From Flaccisagitta enflata (Eukaryota; Chaetognatha; Sagittoidea; Aphragmophora): a stretch of 64,000 nt of DNA. A program made the position numbers and the translations under genes. Location of the stretch: contig OZ231128.1 in NCBI GenBank assembly GCA_965153355.1, positions 10,292,001 through 10,356,000 of the forward strand, read 5' to 3'. This document shows positions 1-12,927 of this stretch, in pieces. Each line of letters starts with the position of its first letter. The first letter of the stretch is position 1. Under the pieces are notes generated by a model. It saw only the letters and a program-made list of their open reading frames with translations, had not been told where the DNA came from and did no database searches.

Positions 1-150
1 AGACCAAATCAGGCCTGAGAGAGCAAAATTGAGGCCAAGGGGGGGGACGGACGGACGGAAGGACGGAAGGACGGACGTCTCGAAATTCCCCCCCGTGTCC
101 TACAGGACATCGGCCCTTTGGGGCCGCTGCCCAAAAAGTGCCTCAAATAG
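1..150. repeat. AGGCCTGAGAG array end plus GC-rich cassette (fragment)
   Basis: The window opens in the tail of a 20-bp AGGCCTGAGAG-type array, followed by a GGACGGACGGAAGG tract. Then comes a GC-rich cassette (CCCCCGTGTCCTACAGGACA, then GGCCGCTGCCC) that recurs near 4010, 10210, 32400, 33010, 43490 and 43860. No coding potential was seen. Confidence 0.6.
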
Positions 151-997
151 TTAAAATTAACTAATTTTGGCTGTTTTTTGCCCTAAAACCCATCTTAAAC
201 TTGAAAAAGAGCCCTGAAATTTTACGTGCACATGTAGAAGACTAATTAAGCTGTATGTAAAAGTTTTTGGGATTCTAAAAATTTTTAGGCATATAAATTT
301 TGAAAAAATGTTCTTTTTGCGATTTTTTTAAAAGAAAAAAATATTGTTACCCCCCTAAAAGTTGATCAATTTGGACAAAATTTTAACTGGAGGTACTTCA
401 TATCATGGACTACCTCTATGTAAAATTTCATTCAAATCGGAGCAGTTTCAGTAGTGAAAATTGTGTTTAAATGAAAAAAGTTGATAATTTGCATAAAAAA
501 AATAAAATTATTAATACTTAGCTTATCATAATAGATTTTGCATAAATTTTTTTTGATTTGTAATTAAGAAGTAATAAACTTACAAAAACTGTTTTCAAAA
601 ATAATAAAAATTGATGTAAAATTTTTGACCTTATTGAAAGCCAAATTCCTCGCGATCTTGCTCCGTGTCTTAAATTGTGTTGTAGTAATTGTATTTTACC
701 TTTTGGTACTACCAAAAGTGTTAAATCTTCAAAAATTTTCTTTTTTCTTTTTTTCAAACATTTGATTTTCTTCCCCATCCCCAAACCCTTTGATTTTATT
801 CCCCCCCACCGGGGGGGGGGGGGAATACTCAACTTTATACACCCCTGGAAAGTAGTCAAATGTATAATCATTAATCCTGAAATCCATGATGGCAAACTTA
901 AAGAAAAAAATTTCAAAAAAAAGTTTCAAAAAAAAAAAAAATTTTCAAAAAAAAAAATCAAGAAAAAATTTTGAAAAAAAATTTTCAAAGTTTTTTT
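151..997. other. AT-rich non-coding stretch with poly-A/T runs
   Basis: The sequence is AT-rich, with a homopolymer G/C run near 805-825 and long A runs from 900 to 990 that lead into the 19-bp array. The open frames here are low-complexity Lys/Phe-rich and do not resemble a protein. I see no gene. Confidence 0.5.
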
Positions 998-1565
998 TCA
1001 AAGTTGAAGATGATGACAGTAGTTGAAGATGATGACAGTAGTTGAAGATGATGACAGTAGTTGAAGATGATGACAGTAGTTGAAGATGATGACAGTAGTT
1101 GAAGATGATGACAGTAGTTGAAGATGATGACAGTAGTTGAAGATGATGACAGTAGTTGAAGCGCTGATGACAGAAGAAGATGACACGTGGTTGAAGATGA
1201 TGACAGTAGTTGAAGATGATGACAGTAGCTATTATGACAGTAGTTGAAGATGACAGGAAGATGATGACAGAAGAAATATTTATTATGTAAAGAAGACAGA
1301 TGACAGTAAAGGAAGATGACGATGAGTAGCTGAAGATGGACATAGTATTGAAGATGATATATTTGAAGATGATGACAGTAGTTGAAGATGATGACAGTGG
1401 TTGAAGATGACAGTGGTTGAAGATGATGACAGTGGTTGAAGATGATGACAATGGTTGATTATGATGACAGTATTGAAGATGATGACAGAAGCAAGATGAT
1501 GACAATAGCTGAAGATGATGACAGTAGCAGAAGATGATGACAGAAGTTGAAGATGAATCCCTGAA
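998..1565. repeat. 19-bp tandem array, first copy
   Basis: Tandem units of AGTTGAAGATGATGACAGT, 19 bp long, clean from about 1005 to 1160 and degenerate further right. The same array recurs at 7285-7615 and a short stretch lies at 23675-23715 inside a composite element. Ser/His-rich minus-strand frames here are by-products of the repeat. Confidence 0.9.
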
Positions 1566-1629
1566 ATCCATGATGGCAAATCTCTAGTAAGAAAAAAGCT
1601 TAAAAACAATAGTCCTCGACTGTAACGGT

Positions 1630-1970
1630 TTGCGTCCGACCCGTTACCGTTCGACCCGGCTACTCAGTCTGACCCGGCTACCAGCCCGACCTGGCTACCT
1701 GTACCTGACCCGGCTACTCAGTTCGACCCGCCATTCAGTTCGACCCGGTTATCAGTTCGACCTGGCTACTAGGCCTGACCTGCACACCATGAAGCTCGAC
1801 CCGGCTACTCAGTCTGACCCCGGCTACTCAGTCTGACCGGCAACTCGGTCTGAACTGGCTACTCAGTCTGACCCGGCTACTCAGTCTGACTAAGCTACTT
1901 AGGCTCACCCGGTTACTCAGCCTGACCCGGCTACTCAGCCTGACCTGCCACCTGGCTTCTGACCTGGCTG
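1630..1970. repeat. 18-bp array (CTGACCCGGCTACTCAGT), degenerate copy
   Basis: About 18 degenerate units of 18 bp. The counterpart at 7690-8030 is far more homogeneous, so one array has been homogenised, or the other has decayed, since the duplication. Confidence 0.88.
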
Positions 1971-2805
1971 TTTGTGTCTGAATTTCAATTCAAAAAAAAT
2001 TTTTCAAAAAAATCAAAAAAATATTTTTTTTAAAATAAAAAAAAAAAAAAAAATTAAAATGAAATTTTTTTTTTCCAAAAAAAAAAAAAATTTAAAAAAA
2101 AATTAAACAGATAAATCCAGTTTAAGACAGCTTCTGTTGAAGAACAAAAATGAAAATTCATTTTTGCATTAGTTTTTAGGGGGGCATCATCTTCCAATCC
2201 ATAGTCCCACTCAACACAGTGTCAAAAAGTTGAACATTCGGTTGCACAATAGAGGGAGTAAAAGATGAGTTTTTCTGAGAAAATCCTCGTATAGGTGATA
2301 AATGATTGCGGTTGTAATACTTTTGAAGGGAGAAACTTGCAAAAATCGATTTTTCCCGGCGCTACCTGCTTCGCCCAGCTCCATCACCCACACGAATGAA
2401 GTGATTTCAAATGAAATTATTTCACATAGTGTGAGGGGTTATTTAACCTCAGATATTCGAAACGAATTGACAGAAGATCTTCAACTCAGGCCATTTTAAA
2501 GCGCATAGCAGGTCTTAAAACAGACTGGCTGAGGCTAACCTAACTTTTGTTGAAGAACACCTTCCTAAATATATTTCGTAGATAGTAACGCGGGATGATT
2601 GGGCAGGGCTTCCACCCCCATCCACACCCCTGGCCCCCAACGCCATACAACATAGGCATCTGTAACCATCTACTGGCAACTGTTTTACCTAACGCGTATT
2701 GATATGGATAGATCTAGAGCATTAAACAACAACTGGGACTAATGACAGACAGAGCTCCTTATACTTAAAGTCACTAGTCCATTGACCAAAGACGGCAAGA
2801 TGTGC

Positions 2806-2828
2806 TGTGTGTGTGTGTGTGTGTGTGA
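2806..2828. repeat. short (GT)n tract
   Basis: About 11 GT units. The equivalent position in the second tandem unit (8929-9013) holds more than 40 units, a clear expansion between the duplicates. Confidence 0.9.
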
Positions 2829-3654
2829 ATAGGGACAACCAAACGGAGATATGATTTTACCCAATGCAATTTGTAGAGAATTTCGCATTTTCAGTAGGTC
2901 TCTCATGAGTTTACTTATTGCAAAACTGACCACTTCTACTGCTCATAATATCAATTTTGTTCATGAATATCACGAGAAATAACTATGATTTCAATTCTTA
3001 ACAACTTTCACATAGTGCACCTGCTGCAAAAATGAATAATTAGAATTTTAGAAGGGAAGTCTACACATTTTCAGTCTCATGAGTATCATTACTGCAAAAT
3101 TGACCTGAAATGGGAAGACAAAACAAAGAACCAAGGGGGTTTAGTGAGGAAGAGGAGATGAAGCAATGCAAGCCATGGAACCTACAATTCTTGAAGGATC
3201 TCAGTTTGGATTGAGAGATATGATCTTAGCAGCACTTGTGATTTGTTTAGCGACAAGGTTGGATACACAGTTACCCCAGTCACGTGTGGATGGGCATGAG
3301 CAGTGATATTAAAGGTCACCTGAGCATTTAGGGCCGGGAGCAGGTGAGTGTCAAGGAATAAACAGGTCGCCCAAGGGCAATATGTGGTCAGCGATACCCG
3401 TTGCCCTGCTTTGAAGGATTGTGAATTAGAGTGAGGGGAAGCAGGCAGCGGCCCTGGAAGGGGACAAACCCATACTCAGACTCAGCTTGTCCTGCCTGCA
3501 GAAGTGGATGAGATGATAGAGCCTAAACTGAGGTCTAAGAAGGTCTGCTGCCAATTGGAAGATGGGAGGGCTGACTTGAGGCTAAAGAGAGCTGGATTAA
3601 GGCTTGTAAGGTCAGAGGACTGATTTGAAGCCTGAGAGCAATAAATTGAAGCTT

Positions 3655-3985
3655 AGATAGTGATTTGAGGCCTGAGAGGCCAGGTTTGAGGCTCCGAGAT
3701 GTCAGGCTTGGAGGCCTGAGGATTTGAATTTGAGGCCTAAGAAGCCACTTGAGGCCCAGGCCAGGCTTGAGGCCTGAAACATTGTTTGGAGGCCCGAGAG
3801 GTTTTGCCCAGGCCTGAGGCCGGTTTTGAGGCCTGAGAGGCTTGATTTGAGGCCTGAGAGGTTTGATTTGAGGCCTGAGAGGCTGGATTTGAAGCCTGAG
3901 AGGCCAGATTGGGGGTTCAGAGGCCAGATTTCAGGGTCTAGAGGCCAGGGGATTTGAGGCCTGAAGAGCTCAAGGGGGACGAACG
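3655..3985. repeat. ~20-bp AGGCCTGAGAGGC array, copy 1
   Basis: Repeated units containing TTGAGGCCTGAGAGGC, ending in a GGACGAACGACGGACG tract. The same unit occurs at 9855-10165 and, in the opposite orientation, at 32520-32800 and 43590-43820. Frames reading SGLKSSLSGL or RPERPDLR come from the repeat and are not genes. Confidence 0.88.
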
Positions 3986-3989
3986 ACGG

Positions 3990-4070
3990 ACGAAGAACAA
4001 ACGGACAAACGAAAGTCCCCCTGTGTTCTACAGGACTTCGTCTCCTTCGGGGCCGCTGCCCAAAAACAAA
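3990..4070. repeat. GC-rich cassette next to the 20-bp array
   Basis: Contains GAAAGTCCCCCTGTGTTCTA, then CAGGACTTCGTCTCCTTCGG and GGCCGCTGCCC. It has internal complementarity (AAGTCC with GGACTT) and sits beside the 20-bp array here and at 10200-10265, 32400-32450, 33010-33065, 43490-43560 and 43855-43912. Confidence 0.7.
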
Positions 4071-5207
4071 AAAAAAACCTGAAAAATGTGGTGGGCTGAA
4101 AGATGGATGGACAGACAGATGGATGGATGGACAGAGGGATGGATGGACAGATGGATAGAAGGGTGTAGAAACGCGTTGCAAACAACTAACAATACAAGCT
4201 CCAGTCTCTACCAAGTCAAAAGACAACGGCTGGTAGAAAGCAGGTATTGAATTGTCAGTTCCTGACAACAGAGTGATCTATGTTGATTGAAAGAATTTCC
4301 CCACAAATGTGCGTTTTTAGCATTTTTAACTAAAGCATGATGGATGGACATATGGACCAATTGATGAACACACTGACCAAGGGGGCGTTTCTAGTCAGAG
4401 ACAATCGCGTCTTAATGGGCCACTCGGTCATTCGTTATGTTTGTTTGCTCGCACCGCCTCACCGCTCACTCGCTACGCAACGCTCCACTTTGCGATGCTT
4501 GCTTTGCTTGCTTGCTCCATTCAGGGGCTCGCTCACTCGCTTCGCTCACTTCATCATGGAATAGTTGAAATTCTTGAATGTGTTCACGCTGTAAATGCGT
4601 TTCATAGGAACCAACGCGTCTTCACTAGAAACACGCCCTAAGACTCTTATAGAGGCCAAATACACTTCCCGCAGATGGGTGAGCGGGAGCAGAATAGCGA
4701 GAAAACGTTAGCATTTTGTTTTTGTTACTAACCAACAGACCGACACACCAACATAGCCAGTAGAAACACAATGGACTGACAGACAGACTGACCAATGGAC
4801 CAACCAACAGACTTACAGTTAAACCCCGCTTTTAACGGAATTCCGCCTATAACAAAGCTACTACCCTGGGCCCTTTAAATTGTCTTTTTCTTCATTCACA
4901 GTAAAAAGGCTCATGTAAGTATCCAGCAGTTTAGAAGCTTATTATTTCAATTATAGCCATTTAAACAATTAAAATCTAAGTAGGTTTTTAAACTTTTTTA
5001 AAAACTCTCTATAAATCTAGTTCAACCTCTATTCATGTGACTCAAATTGTTTAAAAACTATAAAGGTACAAAATGGGAAAAATTCTGCAAGACACTGATC
5101 TGCTTTTATTATGGTTTTCCATGCATAAATCCTGACCCGTAGCAGATTCAAAATAAATGTATTGAAATGTATTTAACACTGCTCTCACCTTGCCCTAACG
5201 CTAGCTC

Positions 5208-5268
5208 TGACCCTAACCCTAACCCTAAAACCACCCCCAACCCCAACCTTAACCCTAACCCTAAATAA
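5208..5268. repeat. interstitial telomere-like CCCTAA motifs
   Basis: A run of ACCCTAACCCTAACCCTAA followed by imperfect CCCCCAACCCC/CTTAACCC and CCCTAACCCTAAATAA. The perfect part matches the animal TTAGGG telomere repeat. It is repeated in the second tandem unit at 11398-11462. Confidence 0.75.
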
Positions 5269-5965
5269 AAACCCGCTTAGGGGGTAAGTAAAACAAAAGA
5301 CGTCACCGAATTCGAAAACAGTACCCAAAAATGATAAGCAATTTACTTATGCTCACGAGCAAACAGCCTTTGACAGAACATAAGGTTGATCTTGTTTTTT
5401 TTCAAAAATTATGAAAACGATCTATGATTCATACATCATATCCATGTCCATTTTAAAGAGCTTCAAAAATTCTTCAAATCTAGACCAAGCAGAACTTTGT
5501 GGCTTGATTCGTTTTAAATTGACATAAGTTTAAAATCAACTAGTCATGTTTTCTATTGAGCAAAATATCACAATTCATTGCTTTCCTTTCCCGAAGCAAT
5601 TTTGGTGTGTACTACTTCAAATCAATGTTACGCCTAAACGGAAAGAGCTAGAAATCTTAGATTAGACCCAAATTTAAGAAAATAAAAAATCCTTTAATAA
5701 TCTCACTGATAAATTGCTTTTATCATTTATAAAACCTGCAAAATGTTAATGACAAAACTGGAAACTTTTTTATGAGCCTCACTGTATATTGGCTTTAATA
5801 GAATTCCACTTATAACAAACAAAATTTGATGGTCCCTTGAAAGCCGTTGGAGCGGGAATCAACTGTGCCTACATAGTGGGGTACAGTATTGCGTAGCAGG
5901 CGACTAAGGAATGATTCCTCTATGGTCAACCTCCCTTAGTGTAAAACTTTTTTGTGCATGTTTGC

Positions 5966-6050
<85 letters not shown>
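5966..6050. repeat. (GT)n microsatellite
   Basis: About 40 GT units, matched in the second tandem unit at 12158-12248 with a slightly longer tract. Poly Cys-Val and Thr-His frames across it are artefacts. Confidence 0.95.
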
Positions 6051-6053
<3 letters not shown>

Positions 6054-6555
6054 CAGAAAGCAGATATTTTGATTGGATTCAATCTCTGGTGAAAATGTTG
6101 ACTTTTTGTCATTTTGTCCCAGAAATTAGGCCCCATAAAACTCGAATATCAAGTTTGGATCCAAAAGCAGACAAAACTTTGACTCAAGAGCTATCCAGTG
6201 GTTAAAACCGCATGTCAATATCACATTTAGTAAAGATTTGAGAGCCGTTTAAAGGTAAGAGGGTATGGATGAAAAATTGTCATAATGATCATGACAGTCA
6301 CCTAATTAGGGACTGGAGCGAAGCACATAGCGGCGGGGGAAATCGATTTTTTCAAGTTTCTACATTCATAAGTATTGCAACCGCAAACATTAATCGCATA
6401 TACGAGGTTTTTTTCCAAAAAACTCATCTTTTACGCCCTCTATTGCACAAGGTGCACATGTTTCCTGCAACAAAGAAACGGATTTACTAGTTAAATTGAG
6501 GAGTAAAGTGGGGTTATAACATGATGGCATACCTTGAAGTACAACAATAAAAGAT

Positions 6556-6715
6556 AATTCTAAAAAAAATTTTGAAAAAAAAATTTCCACAAAAAAAAAA
6601 AAAAAAATCAAAAAAATTTTTCAAAAAAAAATTGAAAAATAAATTTTCAAAAAAAAAAAAAAATCAAAAAAATTTTTTTTTTCAAAAAAAAAAAAAAATT
6701 TGAAAAAAAAATTCT
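6556..6715. repeat. poly-A/T homopolymer tract
   Basis: Mixed runs of A and T. The counterpart at 12760-12950 is longer. No coding content. Confidence 0.85.
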
Positions 6716-7284
6716 TAAGTCCAGGAAATAATGTTACTAGATACATCATAAATACCCTTATATTTTCTTAACCAATACTCAGAATTTACTGAAATCTTGC
6801 AAGGGAGCTTTAATTGATGCAATGAACCTTCACAACAAGTTTGAACAACATTGGTGACTCTTTACTCCTTCCACTACTAAATTGCACAAGTCTAGAATTA
6901 ATATTACTAGCAAAATACCCTAATATCTTCTAAACAAATACTCAGAATTATCCGTAATCTTGCAGGGGAGCTTTAATCACTTCAATGAACTTCCAAAACA
7001 AGTTTAAACAACATTGGTGAACCTTTACTACCCTTCCCCTATGTAAATTTCATAAGTCCAGGAATTAATATTACTACAAATATAATAGGCAAAGGGTATT
7101 AAATATTCATGAATGTTGTTGAAAGTTAAATACAAATTAGTTATGCCCTCAAAATAACACTTACCAAGTTACATCAACATCTGAGTTGTAGTTCTCAAGT
7201 TTTTAAGGTTGACACAAGCTTGAACAACAGCAGCACTACACGATCAAGGCTATGTTATAGTCCTCGACGTAAACTGATTAACTG

Positions 7285-7615
7285 AAGTTGGTGACAGTCT
7301 TTGAAGATGACAGTAGTTGAAGATGATGACAGTAGTTGAAGATGATGACAGTAGTTGAAGATGATGACAGTATTGGAAGATGATGACAGTAGTTGAAGAT
7401 GATGACAGTAGTTGAAGATGATGACAGTAGTTGAAGATGATGACAGTGGTTGAAGATGATGACAGTGGTTGAAGATGATGACAGTGGTTGAAGATGATGA
7501 CAATGGTTGAATATGATGACAGTAGCTGAAGATGATGACAGAAGCTGAAGATGATGACAATAGCTGAAGATGATGACAGTAGCTGGAGATGATGACAGTA
7601 GTTGAAGATGAATCC
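7285..7615. repeat. 19-bp tandem array, second copy
   Basis: The same AGTTGAAGATGATGACAGT unit as 998-1565. It sits between the end of tandem unit 1 and the start of unit 2. Confidence 0.9.
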
Positions 7616-7689
7616 TGAAATCCATGATGGCAAGCAAGAAAAAAGCTTAAAGCAACAGTCCTCGACTGTAGTCTATTTGGTGTCCGGCG

Positions 7690-8030
7690 CTGCTCAGTCC
7701 CAGCCCGGCTACTCAATGTCTGACCCAGCCTCTCAGTCTGACCGGCTACTCTCAGTCTGACCCGGCTACTCAGTCTGACCGGCTACTCAGTCTGACCCGG
7801 CTACTCAGTCTGACCCGGCTACTCAGTCTGACCCGGCTACTCAGTCTGACCCGGCTACTCAGTCTGACCCGGCTACTCAGTCTGACCCGGCTACTCAGTC
7901 TGACCCGGCTACTCAGTCTGACCCGGCTACTCAGTCTGACCCGGCTACTCAGTCTGACCCGGCTACTCAGTCTGACCCGGCTACTCAGTCTGACCCGGCT
8001 ACTCAGTCTGACCCGGCTGCTCAGTCTGAA
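7690..8030. repeat. 18-bp array (CTGACCCGGCTACTCAGT), homogeneous copy
   Basis: Near-perfect 18-bp units, about 17 in a row between 7790 and 8030. They are much more uniform than the paired array at 1630-1970. Confidence 0.95.
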
Positions 8031-8925
8031 TTTTCAAATTTTTCAAAAAAAAAAAAAATTTTCAAAAAAAAAAAAAAATCAAAAAAAATATTTTTTTTAA
8101 AAAAAAATTTAATAAAAAAAAATTAAAAAAAAAAAAAAATTAAAATGAAATTTTTTTTTTCCAAAAAAAAAAAAAATTTAAAAAAAAATTAAACAGATAA
8201 ATCCAGTTTAAGACAGCTTCTGTTGAAGAACAAAAATGAAAATTCATTTTTGCATTAGTTTTTAGGGGGGCATCATCTTCCAATCCATAGTCCCACTCAA
8301 CACAGTGTCAAAAAGTTGAACATTCGGTTGCACAATAGAGGGAGTAAAAGATGAGTTTTTCTGAGAAAATCCTCGTATAGGTGATAAATGATTGCGGTTG
8401 TAATACTTTTGAAGGGAGAAACTTGCAAAAATCGATTTTTCCCGGCGCTACCTGCTTCGCTCCAGCTCCTACTCCACCTTACAATGAATGAAGTGATTTC
8501 AAAGGAGAAATCATTTCTACATAGGAGGGGTTACTTCTAACTCGTATATCTCCGAAACGAATTGACCAAGTGACCTCAACTTAGGCTCATTTTAAAGCGC
8601 AGACACAGGTCTTTAAAATGAGACTAAGTTGAGGTTGCTAACTCAATTTGTTAAGAAGAAACAATCTTCCAAAGTTAATGTTGTTTTCAGATAGTAACGC
8701 GGGGATGATTGGGCAAGGGCTTCCAACCCCCATCCACACCCCAACCCCAACGCCCACACACATAGGCATCTAGAACGATCATTTTGCAACTGTTTTACTC
8801 AATCAGCACAGACATATGGATAGACCGTAGAAATACCAACAAACGGACCAATGGACAGACAGAGCCTCTTATACTCTTAAAAAGTCACTAGTCCACGACT
8901 AAAGATGGCAAGATGTGTTGATGCG

Positions 8926-8928
<3 letters not shown>

Positions 8929-9013
<85 letters not shown>
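8929..9013. repeat. (GT)n microsatellite
   Basis: More than 40 GT units. The paired site in unit 1 (2806-2828) has about 11. Confidence 0.95.
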
Positions 9014-9016
<3 letters not shown>

Positions 9017-9854
9017 AGGGACAACCAAACGGAGATATGATTTTACCCAATGCAATTTGTAGAGAATTTCGCATTTTCAGTAGGTCTCTCATGAGTTTAC
9101 TTATTGCAAAATTGACCACTTCTACTGCTCATAATATCAATTTTGTTCATGAATATCATGAGAAATAACTATGATTTCAATTCTTAACAACTTTCACATA
9201 GTGCACCTGCTGCAAAAATGAATAATTAGAATTTTAGAAGGGAAGTCTACACATTTTCAGTCTCATGAGTATCATTACCGCAAAATTGACCTGAAATGGG
9301 AAGACAAAACAAAGAACCAAGGGGGTTTAGTGAGGAAGAGGAGATGAAGCAATGCAAGCCATGGAACCTACAATTCTTGAAGGGTCTCAGTTTGGATTGA
9401 GAGATATGATCTTGGCAGCAATTGTGATTTGTTTAGCGACAAGGCTGGATACACGGCTACCCCAGTCACGTGCAGGTGGGAAGGGGCCATATTTGAGGTC
9501 ACCTGAGCATTTAGGCTGGAGCGGTGAGGTCAAGGAATAAACAGGTCGCCCAAGGGCAATATGTGGTCAGCGATACCCGTTGCCCTGCTTTGAAGGATTG
9601 TGAATTAGAGTGAGGGGAAGCAGGGCAGCGGCCCTGAAGGGGACAAAGTCCTGTAGAACACAGGGGGACTTTCGTTTGTCCTGCCTGCAGAAGTGGATGA
9701 GATGCGATAGAGCCTAAACTGAGGTCTAAGAAGGCTGCTGCCAATTGGAAGATGGGAGGGCTGACTTGAGGCTAAAGAGAGCTGGATTAAGGCTTGTAAG
9801 GTCAGAGGACTGATTTGAAGCCTGAGAGCAATAAATTGAAGCTTAGATAGTTGA

Positions 9855-10165
9855 TTTGAGGCCTGAGAGGCCTAGTTTGAGGCCTGAGAGGTCAGGCTTG
9901 AGGCCTGAGGATTTGAATTTGAGGCCTAAGAAGCTTAATTTGAGGCCTAAAAGGCCAGGTTTGAGGCCTGAAAGGCCGGTTTTGAGGCCTGAGAGGCTTG
10001 GTTTGAGGCCTGAGGCCGGTTTTGAGGCCTGAGAGGCTTGATTTGAGGCCTGAGAGGCTTGATTTGAGGCCTGAGAGGCCGGATTTGAAGCCTGAGAGGC
10101 CAGATTTGGGGTCTGAGAGGCCAGATTTCAGGTCTCAGAGGCCAGATTTGAGGCCTGAAGAGCCT
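9855..10165. repeat. ~20-bp AGGCCTGAGAGGC array, copy 2
   Basis: Same unit as 3655-3985, followed by the GGACGAACGGACGG tract and the GC-rich cassette (10200-10265). Confidence 0.88.
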
Positions 10166-11397
10166 GATGGGGGGGGACGAACGGACGGACGAACGAACAA
10201 ACGGACAAACGAAAGTCCCCCTGTGTTCTACAGGACTTCGTCTCCTTCGGGGCCGCTGCCCAAAAACAAAAAAAAAACCTGAAAAATGTGGTGGGCTGAA
10301 AGATGGATGGACAGACAGATGGATGGATGGACAGAGGGATGGATGGACAGATGGATAGAAGGGTGTAGAAACGCGTTGCAAACAACTAACAATACAAGCT
10401 CCAGTCTCTACCAAGTCAAAAGACAACGGCTGGTAGAAAGCAGGTATTGAATTGTCAGTTCCTGACAACAGTGCGATCTATGTTGACGGAAAGAATTTCC
10501 CCACAAATGTGCGTTTTTAGCATTTTTAACTAAAGCATGATGGATGGACATATGGACCAATTGATGAACACACTGACCAAGGGGGCGTTTCTAGTCAGAG
10601 ACAATCGCGTTTTTAATGGGCCACTCGGTCATTGCTATGTTTGTTTGCTCGCACCGCTCACTCCGCTCACTCGCTACGCAACGCTCCACTTTGCGATGCT
10701 TGCTTTGCTTGCTTGCTCCATTCAGGGGCTCGCTCACTCGCTTCGCTCACTTCATCATGGAATAGTTGAAATTCTTGAATGTGTTCACGCTGTAAATGCG
10801 TTTCATAGGAACCAACGCGTCTTCACTAGAAACACGCCCTAAGACTCTTATAGAGGCCAAATACACTTCCCGCAGATGGGTGAGCGGGAGCAGAATAGCG
10901 AGAAAACGTTAGCATTTTGTTTTTGTTACTAACCAACAGACCGACACACCAACATAGCCAGTAGAAACACAATGGACTGAAGACAGACTGACCAATGGAC
11001 CAACCAACAGACTTACAGTTAAACCCCGCTTTTAACGGAATTCCGCCTATAACAGTTACTAATTCTTGGGCCCTTTAAATTGTCTTTCTTCATTTCCTAC
11101 AGTGCGGCTCATAAAAAAGTGTCCAGCAGTTTAGAAGCTAGTTATTTCAATTGTAGTTACTTTAAACAATTAAAATCTATGAGGTTTTTAAACTTTTTGA
11201 AAAACTCTATAAATCTAGTCTAACCCCATTCATGTGACTCAAATTGTTTAAAAACTATAAAGGTACAAAAATGGGAAAAAATTTCGAAGAAGATACTGAT
11301 CTTTTGTTTTTATCAGGTTTTCCCGTTTGGGCGAAACTTTAATTCGAGTAGATTCGGGCTGAAATGTATTTAACACAGCTCTCACCTTGCCCTAACG

Positions 11398-11462
11398 CTA
11401 GCTCTGACCCTAACCCTAACCCTAAAACCACCCCCAACCCCAACCTTAACCCTAACCCTAAA
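11398..11462. repeat. interstitial telomere-like CCCTAA motifs, second copy
   Basis: Nearly identical to 5208-5268, as expected from the tandem duplication. Confidence 0.75.
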
Positions 11463-12155
11463 TAAAAACCCGCTTAGGGGGTAAGTAAAACAAAAGACGT
11501 CACCGAATTCGAAAACAGTACCCAAAAATGATAAGCAATTTACTTATGCTCACGAGCAAACAGCCTTTGACAGAACATAAGGTTGATCTTGTTTTTTTTC
11601 AAAAATTATGAAAACGATCTATGATTCATACATCATATCCATGTCCATTTTAAAGAGCTTCAAAAATTCTTCAAATCTAGATCAAGCAGAACTTTGTGGC
11701 TTGATTCATTTTAAATTAACATAAGTTTAAAATCAACTAGTCATGTTTTCTATTGAGCAAAATATCACAATTTATTGCTTCCCTTTCCCGAAGCAATTTT
11801 GGTGTGTACTACTTCAAATCAATGTTACGCCTAAACGGAAAGAGCTAAAAATCTTAGATTAGACCCAAATTTAAGAAAATAAAAAATCCTTTAATAATCT
11901 CACTGATAAATTGCTTTTATCATTTATAAAACCTGCAAAATGTTAATGACAAAACTGGAAACTTTTTTATGAGCCTCACTGTACATTGGTTTTAATAGAA
12001 TTCCACTTATAACAAACAAAATTTGATGGTCCCTTGAAAGCCGTTGGAGCGGGAATCAACTGTGCCTACATAGTGGGGTACAGTATTGCGTAGCAGGCGA
12101 CTAAGGAATGATTCCTCTATGGTCAACCTCCCTTAGTGTAAAACTTTTTTGTGTT

Positions 12156-12157
<2 letters not shown>

Positions 12158-12248
<91 letters not shown>
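12158..12248. repeat. (GT)n microsatellite
   Basis: About 45 GT units, the counterpart of 5966-6050. Confidence 0.95.
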
Positions 12249-12252
<4 letters not shown>

Positions 12253-12791
12253 AAGAAAGCAGATATTTTGATTGGATTCAATCTCTGGTGAAAATGTTGA
12301 CTTTTTGTCATTTTGTCCCAGAAATTAGGCCCCATAAAACTCGAATATCAAGTTTGGATCCAAAAGCAGACAAAACTTTGACTCAAGAGCTATCCAGTGG
12401 TTAAAACCGCATGTCAATATCACATTTAGTAAAGATTTGAGAGCCGTTTAAAGGTAAGAGGGTATGGATGAAAAATTGTCATAATGATCATGACAGTCAC
12501 CTAATTAGGGACTGGAGCGAAGCACATAGCGGCGGGGGAAATCGAATTTTTCAAGTTTCTACATTCATAAGTATTGCAACCGCAAACATTAATCGCATAT
12601 ACGAGGTTTTTTTCCAAAAAACTCATCTTTTACGCCCTCTATTGCACAAGGTGCACATGTTTCCTGCAACAAAGAAACGGATTTACTAGTTAAATTGAGG
12701 AGTAAAGTGGGGTTATAACATGATGGCATACCTTGAAGTACAACAATAAAAGATAATTCTAAAAAAAAAAATTTTGAAAAAAAAAAATTTA

Positions 12792-12836
<45 letters not shown>

Positions 12837-12895
12837 TTTTTTTAAAAAAAAAAAATTTAAAAAAAAAAATTTTTTTTAAAATAAAAAAAAAAATT

Positions 12896-12927
<32 letters not shown>

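Larger units (their letters stand above)
1594..7275. repeat. ~6-kb tandem unit, copy 1
   Basis: This is the left copy of a large head-to-tail duplication; the right copy is 7645-13530. Matching blocks in the same order: the CGGCTACTCAGTCTGACC array (1630/7690), AATTAAACAGATAAATCC (2101/8187), the GT tract (2806/8929), the AGGCCTGAGAG array (3660/9860), the GC-rich cassette (4010/10210), telomere-like motifs (5208/11398), the second GT tract (5966/12158) and an end with CTATGTTATAGTCCTCG (7249/13489). The offset grows from about 6.09 to 6.24 kb because repeat tracts differ in length. No gene was recognised in either unit. Confidence 0.9.
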
